41,666 nt of DNA from an uncultured Lachnospiraceae bacterium (lineage in GTDB: Bacteria > Bacillota > Clostridia > Lachnospirales > Lachnospiraceae), in contig CALWET010000013.1 of assembly GCA_944377385.1 (NCBI GenBank), positions 1-41,666 on the forward strand, given 5' to 3'. Numbering within the stretch: the stretch's first letter is position 1; each line of letters opens with the position of its first letter. The notes under the pieces were generated by a model. The model did not search any database. It saw only the letters and a list, made by a program, of their open reading frames with translations, and was not told where the DNA came from. The position numbers were made by a program, and so were the translations under genes. Of the stretch, positions 23,660 to 33,436 are shown piece after piece.

Positions 23660-25126
23660 TCAGGTACGTCCGTAAAACTCGATCAATGCGAGACTGTCCT
23701 CCTCTATCCTAAGCTTGAGCTCTCCATCCTCGATATCAAGCTCATAAGAATATCCCTCAGGATGCTCCCGATCCGTAACACTTACCTTTACAGTATCGAA
23801 AGATCCACCCTTGACCTCAAGGCTGAGCTCCGTCACCGCCGGCCAGTCGCCTGAAGCCTCGTAATTTGTGACCAGAAGCGCTGCGTCCTTTCCATCTCCT
23901 GCCGCCAGATAATGCAGATTGCCAGAGCCCTGGGCATTTACATGTATCCTGGACCCAAGCTCATACAGCCTGTCATAATAGGCAAAGCTATTGTAGGCAG
24001 GCAGCGTTTTCAGACTGCCGCTTCCGTCATCCTCATAAAGGCAGCACCAGACTCCAAGCAGGTTTGCATCATAATACATGGCCTTGCTTATCCCCTTGTT
24101 CTGGAGCTCTATCATTACGGAGCTCACATAAGCAGCCCCCCTGTTTGACGAAATAGCTTTATAAGAATCATTTATGCCCCTTGTCGTAAATTCTTCGTTA
24201 TAGCTCCATTCATCAAGGATGATCTCTGTTTCCGTGTATCCGTAGCTGTCCAGCTTTTCCCTTACGATCTCTGATACTGAGGAAAAAACATAAGGATTTT
24301 TGTTATACAGATGCCAGCTGAAAAAATCCAGAGGCACATCATCGTCAGCCGAGATATGATTCAGAAACTCCTCCATATAGGGAAGCCCGGGATCCGTGGC
24401 CGCATATCCCCCTATCTTTATATATGGAAATTTTTCCTTCAGATACACGGAGACCTGACTGTAAAGCTCAAAATACTCTTCCTGGCTCCCTACCCACATG
24501 GCCTGATTGTCAGGCTCGTTCCATATCTCAAAATACTCTATACCGTATTCAAAGCCATCAGCAAAGCCATGATTATAATGATTTATTATGCCCTCACAGA
24601 CCTGGGCCCATTTCTGATAATCCTCCGGAGGAGAGATGTAAAGCGCATCTCCGGTATGATCTATGGATTCTCCCAGCCTGAAAAGTATACTGGCTCCGCT
24701 TTCTATTATGGCCTCTATGTATTCATCGCTTTCCTTGAAATTGTATGAGCTTTCCAGCTTTGGATCGGCGTCTGGGTCAGGGAATATGCAGTGTATATCT
24801 ATGAACTTGTCTTTTCCATATGGATATTCCACATCATGCAGCCTGACATAGGGTATCCCTGCTTCCCTGAACAGCTCCACTGCATCATAGGAAAAGGTCC
24901 CATCTTCATAATCAAATCTTGGACCATTATTGACCCCATGCAGAGGATTTATCCTCTCGTCTGTAAGATCTCCCATATCCATGGAAAGTGACACGGAGGA
25001 ATGGCCTATATTTATCACCTTTTCCTGTTCACCCTCCGCAAAGCAGAAATGCAGGGCCAAGGCCGCCCCTCCTGACAGGAAAAGAGCTGCAGCCAGTATC
25101 AGGATGAATTTTATGATCTTTTTCAT
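23660..25126 (-). CDS. GH39-like extracytoplasmic glycosidase
   Basis: A 488-residue protein with one N-terminal hydrophobic segment (about 5-28) and no clear lipobox, so probably a membrane-anchored exported enzyme. The barrel carries YFEIWNEPDN with likely acid/base Glu204 and IILDEWSYN with likely nucleophile Glu306, the order and spacing seen in clan GH-A families such as GH39. EPS operons often carry such hydrolases (PslG is an example) to trim or release polymer. ATG 25126 is chosen over ATG 25141, which lies inside the flippase end; the difference is five residues. Confidence 0.78.
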   Translation of the reverse strand: MKKIIKFILILAAALFLSGGAALALHFCFAEGEQEKVINIGHSSVSLSMDMGDLTDERINPLHGVNNGPRFDYEDGTFSYDAVELFREAGIPYVRLHDVEYPYGKDKFIDIHCIFPDPDADPKLESSYNFKESDEYIEAIIESGASILFRLGESIDHTGDALYISPPEDYQKWAQVCEGIINHYNHGFADGFEYGIEYFEIWNEPDNQAMWVGSQEEYFELYSQVSVYLKEKFPYIKIGGYAATDPGLPYMEEFLNHISADDDVPLDFFSWHLYNKNPYVFSSVSEIVREKLDSYGYTETEIILDEWSYNEEFTTRGINDSYKAISSNRGAAYVSSVMIELQNKGISKAMYYDANLLGVWCCLYEDDGSGSLKTLPAYNSFAYYDRLYELGSRIHVNAQGSGNLHYLAAGDGKDAALLVTNYEASGDWPAVTELSLEVKGGSFDTVKVSVTDREHPEGYSYELDIEDGELKLRIEEDSLALIEFYGRT

Positions 25127-25130
25127 GGCA

Positions 25131-26600
25131 TCATACCCCATACAGCCTGTCCCTTTTCCGCTTTATCAGCTCCTTTGCGGTATCAAGGATATATACAAAG
25201 CTGCTTATCCTGAAAGCCGCAGAAAGGAACGTATAAACGGCTGCTCCTGTCATTATCTGAAGTATCAGACTCAAAGGCCTGTTTATGTCAATACTTGATA
25301 CCGCCATAACAGATAAGGCCATGGCCGCTGTGATCAGGCCTATAGGAACAATGTCCCTGAGCTGATCCAAAAATCCATAGCCTATCAGCCTTTTGTTTGG
25401 AAATGCATTTATGATCCATGACAGTACACAATAAACAGCCGTTCCTGCCATCATTGCACTTATGCTTATACCAACTGTCGAGACAAGCACCGTTATGCCT
25501 ATGGCTGTTTTCAGGATCTCCTGCTTGAGATAGATATCGCTTCTTCCGCAGGCGGCTATTGCCTCCAGGTTGGATGTATGCATGGGCCACAGTGCATATA
25601 CAAAGCAGGAAAACTGCATAAAGATCACTGCCGGAAGCCATTTTTCCGTAAAAACGATACATATTATATCTCTGGCTGTCACAGCCAGCCCGGCCATGGC
25701 CGGCAGCATGAGATATGCGCTGACCGTTACAGCTCTCCTGACCATGGATCTCAGCCTGTCCCTGTCATCCTGAGCAGCAGAAAATGCTGGCAGTGCCACG
25801 CTTTGTATGGACGCATTGAGATTTACGGTCATAAGTGAGGGTATGGTATTTCCCCTGTTATAATATGCCAGGTCTCCAAGGCTGTAGGCTTTCCCCACTA
25901 TCAGAGAAAAACAGTTTTCATAAAAGGTATTTATAACGGTGGATAAAAGTATCCTGCCGCCAAAGGAAAATAGCTTTCTGAATCTTTCAAAGGAAAAGGT
26001 CCCTCTGGGCACCCACCTCATCATTAACCACAGCATAAGCGTGTCTATGGCCAGATTTGAAAGATGCTGCCCCACAAGGGCCCATGCGCCCTTTCCCATA
26101 AGTGCCATGACTATCCCCAAAACAGCAGATACCATGGTACCGGCTGCGCTGGAAAAGAAAAAGCGTCTGAATTCCATGCGTCTGGATATCAAGGCATGCT
26201 GAACGCTTGCAAATCCGCTTATGGGAAGGCCCAGTCCCAGGACCCTTACCAGGGCAATAAGCTCAGGATCTCCATATATCTTTGATATGACAGGCGCCGC
26301 AAAAAAAAGTATAAAATAAAAGAACATGCCCATGGTCACATTGAAATAAAAGACTGTAGACATGTCCATTTCATCTGTCTCTGACTTCTGTATCAGCGCC
26401 TTGGTCATGCCCCCTTCCACAAAGACCGAAGCTATGGCCGTAAAAACATTGACTATGGCAACTACTCCATAATCCTCAGGCATAAGCAGCCTCGCCAGGA
26501 CCATGGAAACACAGAACTGTACTGCCTGAGTGCTCCAGCGCTCAGCAAACTTCCAGAAAACTCCCTTTATGAACTTTCCCCTTATATCTCTGACTGTCAT
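25131..26600 (-). CDS. Wzx-type polysaccharide flippase (MOP superfamily)
   Basis: A 489-residue integral membrane protein with about 12-14 hydrophobic helices. The N-terminal GVFWKFAERWSTQAVQF and RLLMPEDYGVVAIVNVF motifs are those of oligosaccharide flippases in the MOP superfamily. It would move the undecaprenyl-linked repeat unit across the membrane for the Wzy-like polymerase encoded at 28718. Its ATG shares one base with the stop of the preceding GT2 gene. Confidence 0.9.
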   Translation of the reverse strand: MTVRDIRGKFIKGVFWKFAERWSTQAVQFCVSMVLARLLMPEDYGVVAIVNVFTAIASVFVEGGMTKALIQKSETDEMDMSTVFYFNVTMGMFFYFILFFAAPVISKIYGDPELIALVRVLGLGLPISGFASVQHALISRRMEFRRFFFSSAAGTMVSAVLGIVMALMGKGAWALVGQHLSNLAIDTLMLWLMMRWVPRGTFSFERFRKLFSFGGRILLSTVINTFYENCFSLIVGKAYSLGDLAYYNRGNTIPSLMTVNLNASIQSVALPAFSAAQDDRDRLRSMVRRAVTVSAYLMLPAMAGLAVTARDIICIVFTEKWLPAVIFMQFSCFVYALWPMHTSNLEAIAACGRSDIYLKQEILKTAIGITVLVSTVGISISAMMAGTAVYCVLSWIINAFPNKRLIGYGFLDQLRDIVPIGLITAAMALSVMAVSSIDINRPLSLILQIMTGAAVYTFLSAAFRISSFVYILDTAKELIKRKRDRLYGV

Positions 26601-27652
26601 TATTTATTGGCTGCCGGATTCCCTTCCCATCCATATACCAACCTTCCATGCTTTCTGTCGTAAGCTTTCATAATGGAGGGCATCACACAATAAAGCAGGA
26701 GCTTGACCCTGTGTTTCATACTTTTCCTATTTAAGGTTTTTCTGTACTTTTTATCAAATACCTCCCTGTATCGTCCTTCCTGCATAAGCATGTTGAACTG
26801 ATAATCATGTATCTTGTCATCTATACAGCTGTCATATCTGTGTTTTGTATACTCCTTATAGGACTCAAGGGTATCACACATGTTCCGTCCATATGCCATA
26901 AGGCGTTCTCTGCTTTTTGTGATTGATTCCGTCCAGCTACCTCCACCATGCTGCCTGTAGCAGGACATCAGCTCCGGCAGATATACTGTCCTGCCATTTG
27001 CAATGGCCTTGAGGAAAAATCCGGCATCTCCAACCTTGCATATATGAACGAATTCAGGATCATCCTTCAGAAGGGCATCGACTCTGCAGAATATGCTGCT
27101 TGCATGGAAGATGTCACTGTCAGATATCCAATATTCAAACATCCTCGGGATCATCTTATCCGGATCCTCTGCAAAGGCCTCATCTATATGAGGTATCTGC
27201 TTGTTTAATATCGAAGCTCCGTTGATATCTACGCAGCCTACCTTGTGAGTACAGAGCACAGCATTATTTTTCTTCAGGCTGTCAAACTGCTTTTGAAGCT
27301 TATGACTGTCTGTCCAGTAATCATCACATTCACAGAAAGCAGCATATGCTCCTCTGCTTCTGGCCATCAGAGCCGCATTGACTGCAGCAAAACCTCCCCT
27401 GCTGAACTGATTTTCCTTTTGAAATATGCCTATGACCACGCCAGGATACCTGGCCTCATACTCTCTTATGATGTCAGGAGTACTGTCCGTGGATGCATCA
27501 TCATGCACAAGTACCTCAAAGCTGAAATCCGTTTCCTGGGTAACGATGCTGTCCAGGCACTGGCGTATAAAAGCCTCATGGTTATAGGCCATGCACTGGA
27601 CTGTGACCAGAGGCTGTCCATCTCTGTTTTTTTCTTCCGTATATTTGTCCAT
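26600..27652 (-). CDS. Glycosyltransferase family 2
   Basis: A 350-residue GT2: VTVQCMAYNHEAFIRQCLDS at about residues 16-35, VHDDASTDSTPDI, and a divergent metal motif FCECDDYW in place of the usual VDSDD. The Cys/Glu form occurs in a recognised GT2 subgroup (SpsA-like). RBS AGAGG lies 5 nt before ATG 27652. The gene is 12 nt after the next GT2. Confidence 0.86.
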   Translation of the reverse strand: MDKYTEEKNRDGQPLVTVQCMAYNHEAFIRQCLDSIVTQETDFSFEVLVHDDASTDSTPDIIREYEARYPGVVIGIFQKENQFSRGGFAAVNAALMARSRGAYAAFCECDDYWTDSHKLQKQFDSLKKNNAVLCTHKVGCVDINGASILNKQIPHIDEAFAEDPDKMIPRMFEYWISDSDIFHASSIFCRVDALLKDDPEFVHICKVGDAGFFLKAIANGRTVYLPELMSCYRQHGGGSWTESITKSRERLMAYGRNMCDTLESYKEYTKHRYDSCIDDKIHDYQFNMLMQEGRYREVFDKKYRKTLNRKSMKHRVKLLLYCVMPSIMKAYDRKHGRLVYGWEGNPAANK

Positions 27653-27664
27653 GTATCCTCTTTT

Positions 27665-28714
27665 CTATTGATTAAAGCGGCTCTCTGAGCCCTTTCCATG
27701 CCCCAAGCCCTTGAGGGCCCTGGCGAACCTTTCCAGTAAATAGGCAGGGCATATGAGCCTGAGTCTTATTAAGAGCAGCAAAAGCCTGCTTTTCAAACTT
27801 ATATGACCAAAATCCGCTTCTCTGACCAGGGAAAGCCCTGTATCATCCAAAAGCCTGTCCCTTAGCATGCAAAGAGCAGCCCTGTCTCTGTCTATTGCTA
27901 TGCGATTTAGGAATACGATGATCTGATAAAAATAATATCGCCTGGCCTGAGCTTCAATATCAGCCGATCCTTTTTCTTTGCCAAGCCTGATGAGCTCTCT
28001 GACTATAAGCCTTACATCATCAAAATATCCTGGCCTCAGGCACTGGGTTATGGAGCCGCTCCTTATCCTGTACCTGTAGCCCGGATCTTTACATACATAC
28101 ATGCTTTCTGAAGCCAGGCAGATGCTGACCCTGCATAAAAGATCCTCGCCGTAGACCAGCCGCCTTGACACACTGTGCCTCAGAGCCCTGAGCATCAGCT
28201 CTCTTTTTACGGCGCAGCCTGTAATATAATACTGCAGATGCTCCATATCCTTATCCAGAATCATTTTGGGATAGATCTGTTCCCTAAGCCTCTTTTCCGT
28301 ATAGATCCCAAGCGGTACGGGCTCCTGCTCCAGTACCTGTCCATCAGCTGAGCCTTTAAATCTGGAAAAGCAGATCAGATCAGGCAGATATCTCCCGCTG
28401 ACCTCCCTTATGGCATGTATCGCTTCAGGACAGATCATATCATCGGAATCCACAAAAAGAAGGTATCTTCCCCTGCTTTCCTCAGCGCCTCTAAGTCTTG
28501 CTGCATTTGCCAGGCCTTCATTTTCCTTATGTATGACACTTACCCTGTCGTCGATCTCTGCATAATGCTCGCATATCTCAGGACAGCTGTCAGGGCTACC
28601 ATCATCTACCAGGATAAGCTCCATATCCCTTTCATTCGTACAGAGTATGCTTTCAATGCAGGACTCAAGACAGGATTCGGTTTTATACACGGGAACGATG
28701 ATGGATAAAAGCAT
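27665..28714 (-). CDS. Glycosyltransferase family 2
   Basis: A 349-residue GT2 with LSIIVPVYKTESCLESCIES at the start, LVDDGSPDSCPEI and FVDSDD. Architecture is close to the proteins at 19184 and 20221, pointing to repeated duplication within the locus. It starts 3 nt after the Wzy-like gene. Confidence 0.88.
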   Translation of the reverse strand: MLLSIIVPVYKTESCLESCIESILCTNERDMELILVDDGSPDSCPEICEHYAEIDDRVSVIHKENEGLANAARLRGAEESRGRYLLFVDSDDMICPEAIHAIREVSGRYLPDLICFSRFKGSADGQVLEQEPVPLGIYTEKRLREQIYPKMILDKDMEHLQYYITGCAVKRELMLRALRHSVSRRLVYGEDLLCRVSICLASESMYVCKDPGYRYRIRSGSITQCLRPGYFDDVRLIVRELIRLGKEKGSADIEAQARRYYFYQIIVFLNRIAIDRDRAALCMLRDRLLDDTGLSLVREADFGHISLKSRLLLLLIRLRLICPAYLLERFARALKGLGHGKGSESRFNQ

Positions 28715-28717
28715 ATC

Positions 28718-29995
28718 TTACCTGTCCGAATCTACTGTGGGTATATCCTTTTCCTTTTCAACCACTTCTTTGAAATGATATACCATTGATACCAGCGCTG
28801 CCGCTCCGGTCACATAAGTATAATAGAGCGTGTTGTCAGTAGCTGCTGTCATGAATAAATAGCCTGTGCATGCCAGACAAATGATCCCTCCTCTTATTCC
28901 CTGCCACTTTGCTATGTAATGTATGCGCACAGGGAAATAGGCAATGGCCCAGGCAAGAAATCCCCAGAATCCAATATCTATGTATACCTTCAATATATCA
29001 TTATGAAGGGCTACTATCCCAAGATATGCATTATCCGTCAAAAATCTGGAGGTGAATCCGGCACCGTTTCCTGAAAACAGAGGATTGAGCACATAGTATT
29101 GTGACAGAGCCTCATAAAAATAGCTCCGTCCCATTACGTTCACGTCATATTCATTGCTCAGGTCCGTCATAAAGCCGGCACGCACCATGGCCAGATATAA
29201 ATAGCATATGCCTACGGCCAGGAAGGAGAAAAAAACAAGGCTCCGCCTCCATCTGTCCCTGTTTCCATATATGAAAAGGGCAGCTGCTCCGACGGCTATG
29301 GATACAGCTGTAGCTATCATGCCTATACGCTTAAAGCCTGTAAAATAAAAGAAGATCAGAGTAAATAATGACGCATGATAGTACCATTTCCTCTTGTATT
29401 CGGAAAATGTCAGCGCCAGATAAGTTATAAATACTCCTATGGCAAAGGTAAGCTCATGAATCTCCGTGGTCTCCATCAGAGGGCCTGTCTCTGCCGCAAA
29501 AGATGATACCGTAAGGATGAACTGGTCTATGTATTCAGGGATACTGCCTCCAACATAAAAGATATCCAGCATTTTCAGGCTGTTTGCTATTATCGCAGCC
29601 AGTATCGCCCTCCAGATCGCTCCCTCGCCAAAGAAATAAACCAGGCTTCCCATGGTCATGACCATGCATATGGTATACATCTCGGCCATCATGCCTCGTC
29701 TTATAACAAAGAACCTTGTGGAGTTGAGCAGCCACAGCGGAATGGTCCAGAGAAGCTCGACTATGCAGGGAAGCGAAAATATCAGTACATATTTCAATAT
29801 GACCTTGGCCCTCTTGAGATCCGTAAATTTCAGGAACAGGAAAAAGGCCACTATGGGGATAAGCGCCGATATCAGATATTTATGCATGAGATTTATAACG
29901 ATCAGATTTATATATCTGTCGTTATAATAAAACATGTAGCCGACAGCCAGGACATATATAAATGAAAGTATGCTTTTTGTCGATCTCTTTTCCAT
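28718..29995 (-). CDS. Wzy-type polymerase / O-antigen ligase-like membrane protein
   Basis: A 425-residue protein with about ten to eleven transmembrane helices and a large extracytoplasmic loop (about 280-340). The loop contains the RSYFYEALSQYYVLNPLFSGNGAGF pattern (described, not quoted further) and HNDILKVYIDIGFWGF, the Wzy_C-like signature. It would join flipped repeat units into polymer, with chain length set by the Wzz-like proteins upstream. Sequence in this class is poorly conserved, so the call rests on topology, the loop motif and context. Confidence 0.82.
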   Translation of the reverse strand: MEKRSTKSILSFIYVLAVGYMFYYNDRYINLIVINLMHKYLISALIPIVAFFLFLKFTDLKRAKVILKYVLIFSLPCIVELLWTIPLWLLNSTRFFVIRRGMMAEMYTICMVMTMGSLVYFFGEGAIWRAILAAIIANSLKMLDIFYVGGSIPEYIDQFILTVSSFAAETGPLMETTEIHELTFAIGVFITYLALTFSEYKRKWYYHASLFTLIFFYFTGFKRIGMIATAVSIAVGAAALFIYGNRDRWRRSLVFFSFLAVGICYLYLAMVRAGFMTDLSNEYDVNVMGRSYFYEALSQYYVLNPLFSGNGAGFTSRFLTDNAYLGIVALHNDILKVYIDIGFWGFLAWAIAYFPVRIHYIAKWQGIRGGIICLACTGYLFMTAATDNTLYYTYVTGAAALVSMVYHFKEVVEKEKDIPTVDSDR

Positions 29996-30049
29996 TCCTG
30001 GTCCGCCAAATCCCTTTCCGTATCGGATCCTCCCCTGAGTACCCGGATC

Positions 30050-32044
30050 TTAAATAGTATCGTAGCTTTTACTGTTTTCTGCCGCTCTTGATATCAGGCT
30101 CCTGAGCTTGTTCGTGCCTTCTCCCTCCGCATATGCATAGCCTGCGGAAAAATTATATCCGGAATCCCCGGTCCCTGATCTCAAATATGCCACAAGATCA
30201 TGCAGCGAGGACTGAGGCTGTTCATCTCGCCCCAGCTCATAGAATACCCAGAACTGTCCTCCGCCATTGTATCCGATAAAGCTGTCTGTTTTATCTCCAT
30301 AGATATTGCTCAGTACATTGCCCATATGCTTCAGGATCGCATCCACATGATCGCGTCCAAGCTTCATATTAAGCTCTCTCTGCCTGTTAAGCATCAGACT
30401 CACTGCACAGAAACTTGAAGGCAGGACAAGTTTTTCATGGGACTGGATGAACCTGTCGCAGGACACTCTGTTCCGGCAGCCAGTATTTTTATCTGTAAGG
30501 AACATATAGGTTATTATGTCCTCGAACCTTCCCACTACTACTGCCAAAGTACAGCCTATAAGTATAAATATTACTACCAAGGCAGCCCCTATAAGCTTTA
30601 TACTATAGTTTTCATGACACTCAGTGCTTGAAAGTATATCTATGTTCTGAGCTCCCAGATAGGCATTGAACTCCCGATTGGAGGCTTCTGCCAGAGCATA
30701 AAGCTCATCCATCTCCATGGTAACTGTCGCTATCTGGCTCTTTATCTGCTCTGCTGACGCCGCATCAGTTGAATCAAGCTCTCTTACTGCCGCGATCTCC
30801 AGCTCTGATGCCACTGGCTCCGTGACAAACTGTGCCTCTGTGGGGTCAGCCCCCTCAGGGATCTCCAGGGCTGCAGCCTCCGCTGCTTCCTGATCATTCA
30901 CATATGTACCTTCGGAGGGATCATCCACATTTTCCTCATTTAGGCCGCTCATGATCTCCTCACCGCTCATATCCTGAAATACATCTATGATATATTCGCA
31001 ATAAGCTATGTCCACCGTGGCATAGTCCCAGGTGTCATTGTATCCTACGAGGTTTGCAAGCAGAGTGTCATACTCCACATACTGATCTACAAAATTCCTT
31101 CCCCCATCGTCCGTAAAGTAATTGTCGTATACCTCATTCAGGATATAGTTGTAGTCCATATCAGTATTTCCGGACTCCCGCATCTTCTGGACATACGCAT
31201 CTATGATAGCCTTTACCTCTGCTATATCCTCCTCAGCCTTCTGCATGGTCAGGCCATACTGAGCTATCCTGTTATTGTATTTGGCTATCAGCACCTCCTG
31301 ATCCTTTGTGATCTTGCCTCCAAGGATCTCTGCATAAAGTCTTGAGATGTTTATGTTTCCAAGCAGCCTGAACTCGTTTGCTATGTCCTGGAAGGAGTAG
31401 CCGGTCTCTGAAGATCTGAAGGTAGGGCTGACATTATACATTATGTCAAGTGTCTCTATGGCATCATTGATGGATCCGTCTATCATCTCTGTCATCTCAA
31501 GATAATCATAGTCCGTATCCGCTATTCCGGAGGTGCTGTTATGAAGCTCCCCTGTGTTTATATGCTTTTCACTGAACTGCTCAAAATATACGTCCAGAGT
31601 CTCATTCAGGACACGCCTTACAAGCTCTTCATCAGCAGGCGCACCCATGGTACAGCTTACGATATACTCTGTGGGGATCTCAGTATATTCCTCTCCAGCT
31701 TCATTATATGCTTCCTGTATGGCCGCAGACTGTTCATTTTCCACGGCCTCCACGGTAATGCTCTCACAGAGCTCGTCCAGACTGTACACAGTGCTGTCCA
31801 GCTCCAGATTATCCATGACCTTTGCCATATTGGCAGAGGAATATATCTCCGTAAGATCAAGCTTTGTGCTGTCCGGAGCATAGCCTGTGGATGCACCGGG
31901 ATTAAGATACTCGATCACTGCGGAAGCTGTATATTTATGAAAAACCGAAAGCAGCCTCCAGGATACGGCTGTCATGGCTACCAGAAAAATAATTATCAGT
32001 GGAAGCCATTTCTTCAGATACCTGGATATCTGAAAATCTCTCAT
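30050..32044 (-). CDS. Wzz-like chain-length protein fused to a degenerate GGDEF domain
   Basis: A 664-residue protein. TM1 lies at about 13-34, then a long extracytoplasmic, coiled-coil-rich Wzz-like domain (about 36-475), TM2 at about 484-504, and a cytoplasmic C-terminal domain (507-664) that aligns with GGDEF. TDKNTGCRNRVSCDRF stands for the D-LTG-NR entry motif and GYNGGGQFWVF for GRYGGDEF (GGGQF at 594-598). FSAGYAY matches the SIGIA strand. The metal-binding Asp of the first motif and the DE of GGDEF are lost, so it cannot be a normal cyclase. A receptor or structural role is more likely. It overlaps the other Wzz-like gene by 4 nt. Confidence 0.85.
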   Translation of the reverse strand: MRDFQISRYLKKWLPLIIIFLVAMTAVSWRLLSVFHKYTASAVIEYLNPGASTGYAPDSTKLDLTEIYSSANMAKVMDNLELDSTVYSLDELCESITVEAVENEQSAAIQEAYNEAGEEYTEIPTEYIVSCTMGAPADEELVRRVLNETLDVYFEQFSEKHINTGELHNSTSGIADTDYDYLEMTEMIDGSINDAIETLDIMYNVSPTFRSSETGYSFQDIANEFRLLGNINISRLYAEILGGKITKDQEVLIAKYNNRIAQYGLTMQKAEEDIAEVKAIIDAYVQKMRESGNTDMDYNYILNEVYDNYFTDDGGRNFVDQYVEYDTLLANLVGYNDTWDYATVDIAYCEYIIDVFQDMSGEEIMSGLNEENVDDPSEGTYVNDQEAAEAAALEIPEGADPTEAQFVTEPVASELEIAAVRELDSTDAASAEQIKSQIATVTMEMDELYALAEASNREFNAYLGAQNIDILSSTECHENYSIKLIGAALVVIFILIGCTLAVVVGRFEDIITYMFLTDKNTGCRNRVSCDRFIQSHEKLVLPSSFCAVSLMLNRQRELNMKLGRDHVDAILKHMGNVLSNIYGDKTDSFIGYNGGGQFWVFYELGRDEQPQSSLHDLVAYLRSGTGDSGYNFSAGYAYAEGEGTNKLRSLISRAAENSKSYDTI

Positions 32045-33423
32045 CTGCTCTCCCCCTCTTTTTCATATTCTTTAAGAGCGGCACAGACATGGAGCAGTAC
32101 CGCTATCCCTACCCACCATATCAGAACATCCTTTAAGGAAGACATCCAGGAGCTCACCTCTGATACCTCACTTATATCCATGTACTGATTTGTGATGCTT
32201 TCATTGTATTCACGTATGGTTACGATGATATTGTCTATCACCCTGTCAAGCTCTGTCTCGATCTGGTCGATAAGCTCATCTGCCGTTGCTATGTTTTCTG
32301 CTCCCGGAGTGATATCCGCAAGCATGGAGGCCACATGGAGATTATTCGCTATCTGGCTTCGTATGGAGGTCATCTGATTTGCATGCTCCTCTGCCGAAGA
32401 GGCCAGATCATCTACTCCTATCCTGGTCCTTGACATGTAATACTGAGCATTTTCATCATATGTAGGAACCAGGACAGCCGTGGATATATCATTTTCATAC
32501 ATATCTATGGCTTCGAGATTGTTGATATTGGAAAGCCTCTCCTTTTCAGCATCAAAACCGAGGTTCATATTTTCAAAAGAGAGCCTTCCAAGGTATATAC
32601 CCTTTTCCTTGGAAATACCATTCTCCAGGATATAGGCATAAAGATTCTCAGCCATCACATCCCTTATACTGTATGCGGCAGAAGCCAGCGTACTGAAGGA
32701 TTCTCCCGTCATCTCAGAGCTGAAATTGGGATTTGTCGATGACATGGTCAGCATATACTGCCCTATGTCTCCGGTCTTCCAATAGATATACCTGTATATA
32801 TCCAGATAATCCAGCTGTCTTATATCCTCAAATCCCACCTCTAAAAGACTGGTATTCAAGGAAAACTCATTTATGAACCATTCCTTATAAGCTTCCAAAG
32901 TAAGCTGAGTGATCAGGTCGCCGTCTATACCGGCTGTAGCTGCTGACCCCTCATATTCAAGCATATACTGAGTCGATATATGATAATCTTCTTCACTGTC
33001 AGAGGATCCCTCTACAAGAGGAGTTATCCTGAGGGTCTTTTCCAGATCCTTTACACTTACACCCTCAAAGGCTCCTTTTTTTATTGCAGAGCTCAGTATC
33101 TCCTCATTCAATATACTTGACTGATTAAAGCGTGTGCCATTGGGATTAAGCCCCTGATACGCATTGCTGTAATTGAGCGACAGGGTGCGCACACTGTGAA
33201 GCCTGGCCATTGAAGGCACCAGCAGCACTCCAGCTATAAGCAGTACCACAAGGAATAGATTCAGAGCCGTTTTTTGGAAAAACGGCCTGTAGCTCCTCAG
33301 CTTTTCAAGAAATGACATCCTGAGACGCCTTTTCAGGATAAGCCTGAAAAGCTGCACACATAGTAATATGGCAGCTATCAGAAAAATGATCTGTCTGTAA
33401 TACCTTAAAAAATAGTATCCCAT
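32041..33423 (-). CDS. Wzz-like chain-length/export protein, second copy
   Basis: A 460-residue membrane protein: hydrophobic segments at about 13-31 and 53-73, a mostly helical extracytoplasmic region (about 75-425) with YSNAYQGLNPNGTRFNQSS resembling the start of Wzz periplasmic domains, and a C-terminal TM (about 431-450) ending in a short charged tail. It lacks the cytoplasmic GGDEF-like domain of its neighbour, with which it overlaps by 4 nt. The two probably form a hetero-oligomer that sets chain length or gates export. Neither carries a BY-kinase. Confidence 0.72.
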   Translation of the reverse strand: MGYYFLRYYRQIIFLIAAILLCVQLFRLILKRRLRMSFLEKLRSYRPFFQKTALNLFLVVLLIAGVLLVPSMARLHSVRTLSLNYSNAYQGLNPNGTRFNQSSILNEEILSSAIKKGAFEGVSVKDLEKTLRITPLVEGSSDSEEDYHISTQYMLEYEGSAATAGIDGDLITQLTLEAYKEWFINEFSLNTSLLEVGFEDIRQLDYLDIYRYIYWKTGDIGQYMLTMSSTNPNFSSEMTGESFSTLASAAYSIRDVMAENLYAYILENGISKEKGIYLGRLSFENMNLGFDAEKERLSNINNLEAIDMYENDISTAVLVPTYDENAQYYMSRTRIGVDDLASSAEEHANQMTSIRSQIANNLHVASMLADITPGAENIATADELIDQIETELDRVIDNIIVTIREYNESITNQYMDISEVSEVSSWMSSLKDVLIWWVGIAVLLHVCAALKEYEKEGESR

Positions 33424-33436
33424 ATGCCCTGTTTCC

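Noticed and set aside
31541..32188. Plus-strand frame of 215 codons over the Wzz-like genes
   Set aside because: Antisense shadow; the minus-strand genes are coupled by ATGA overlap and have coherent domain structure.
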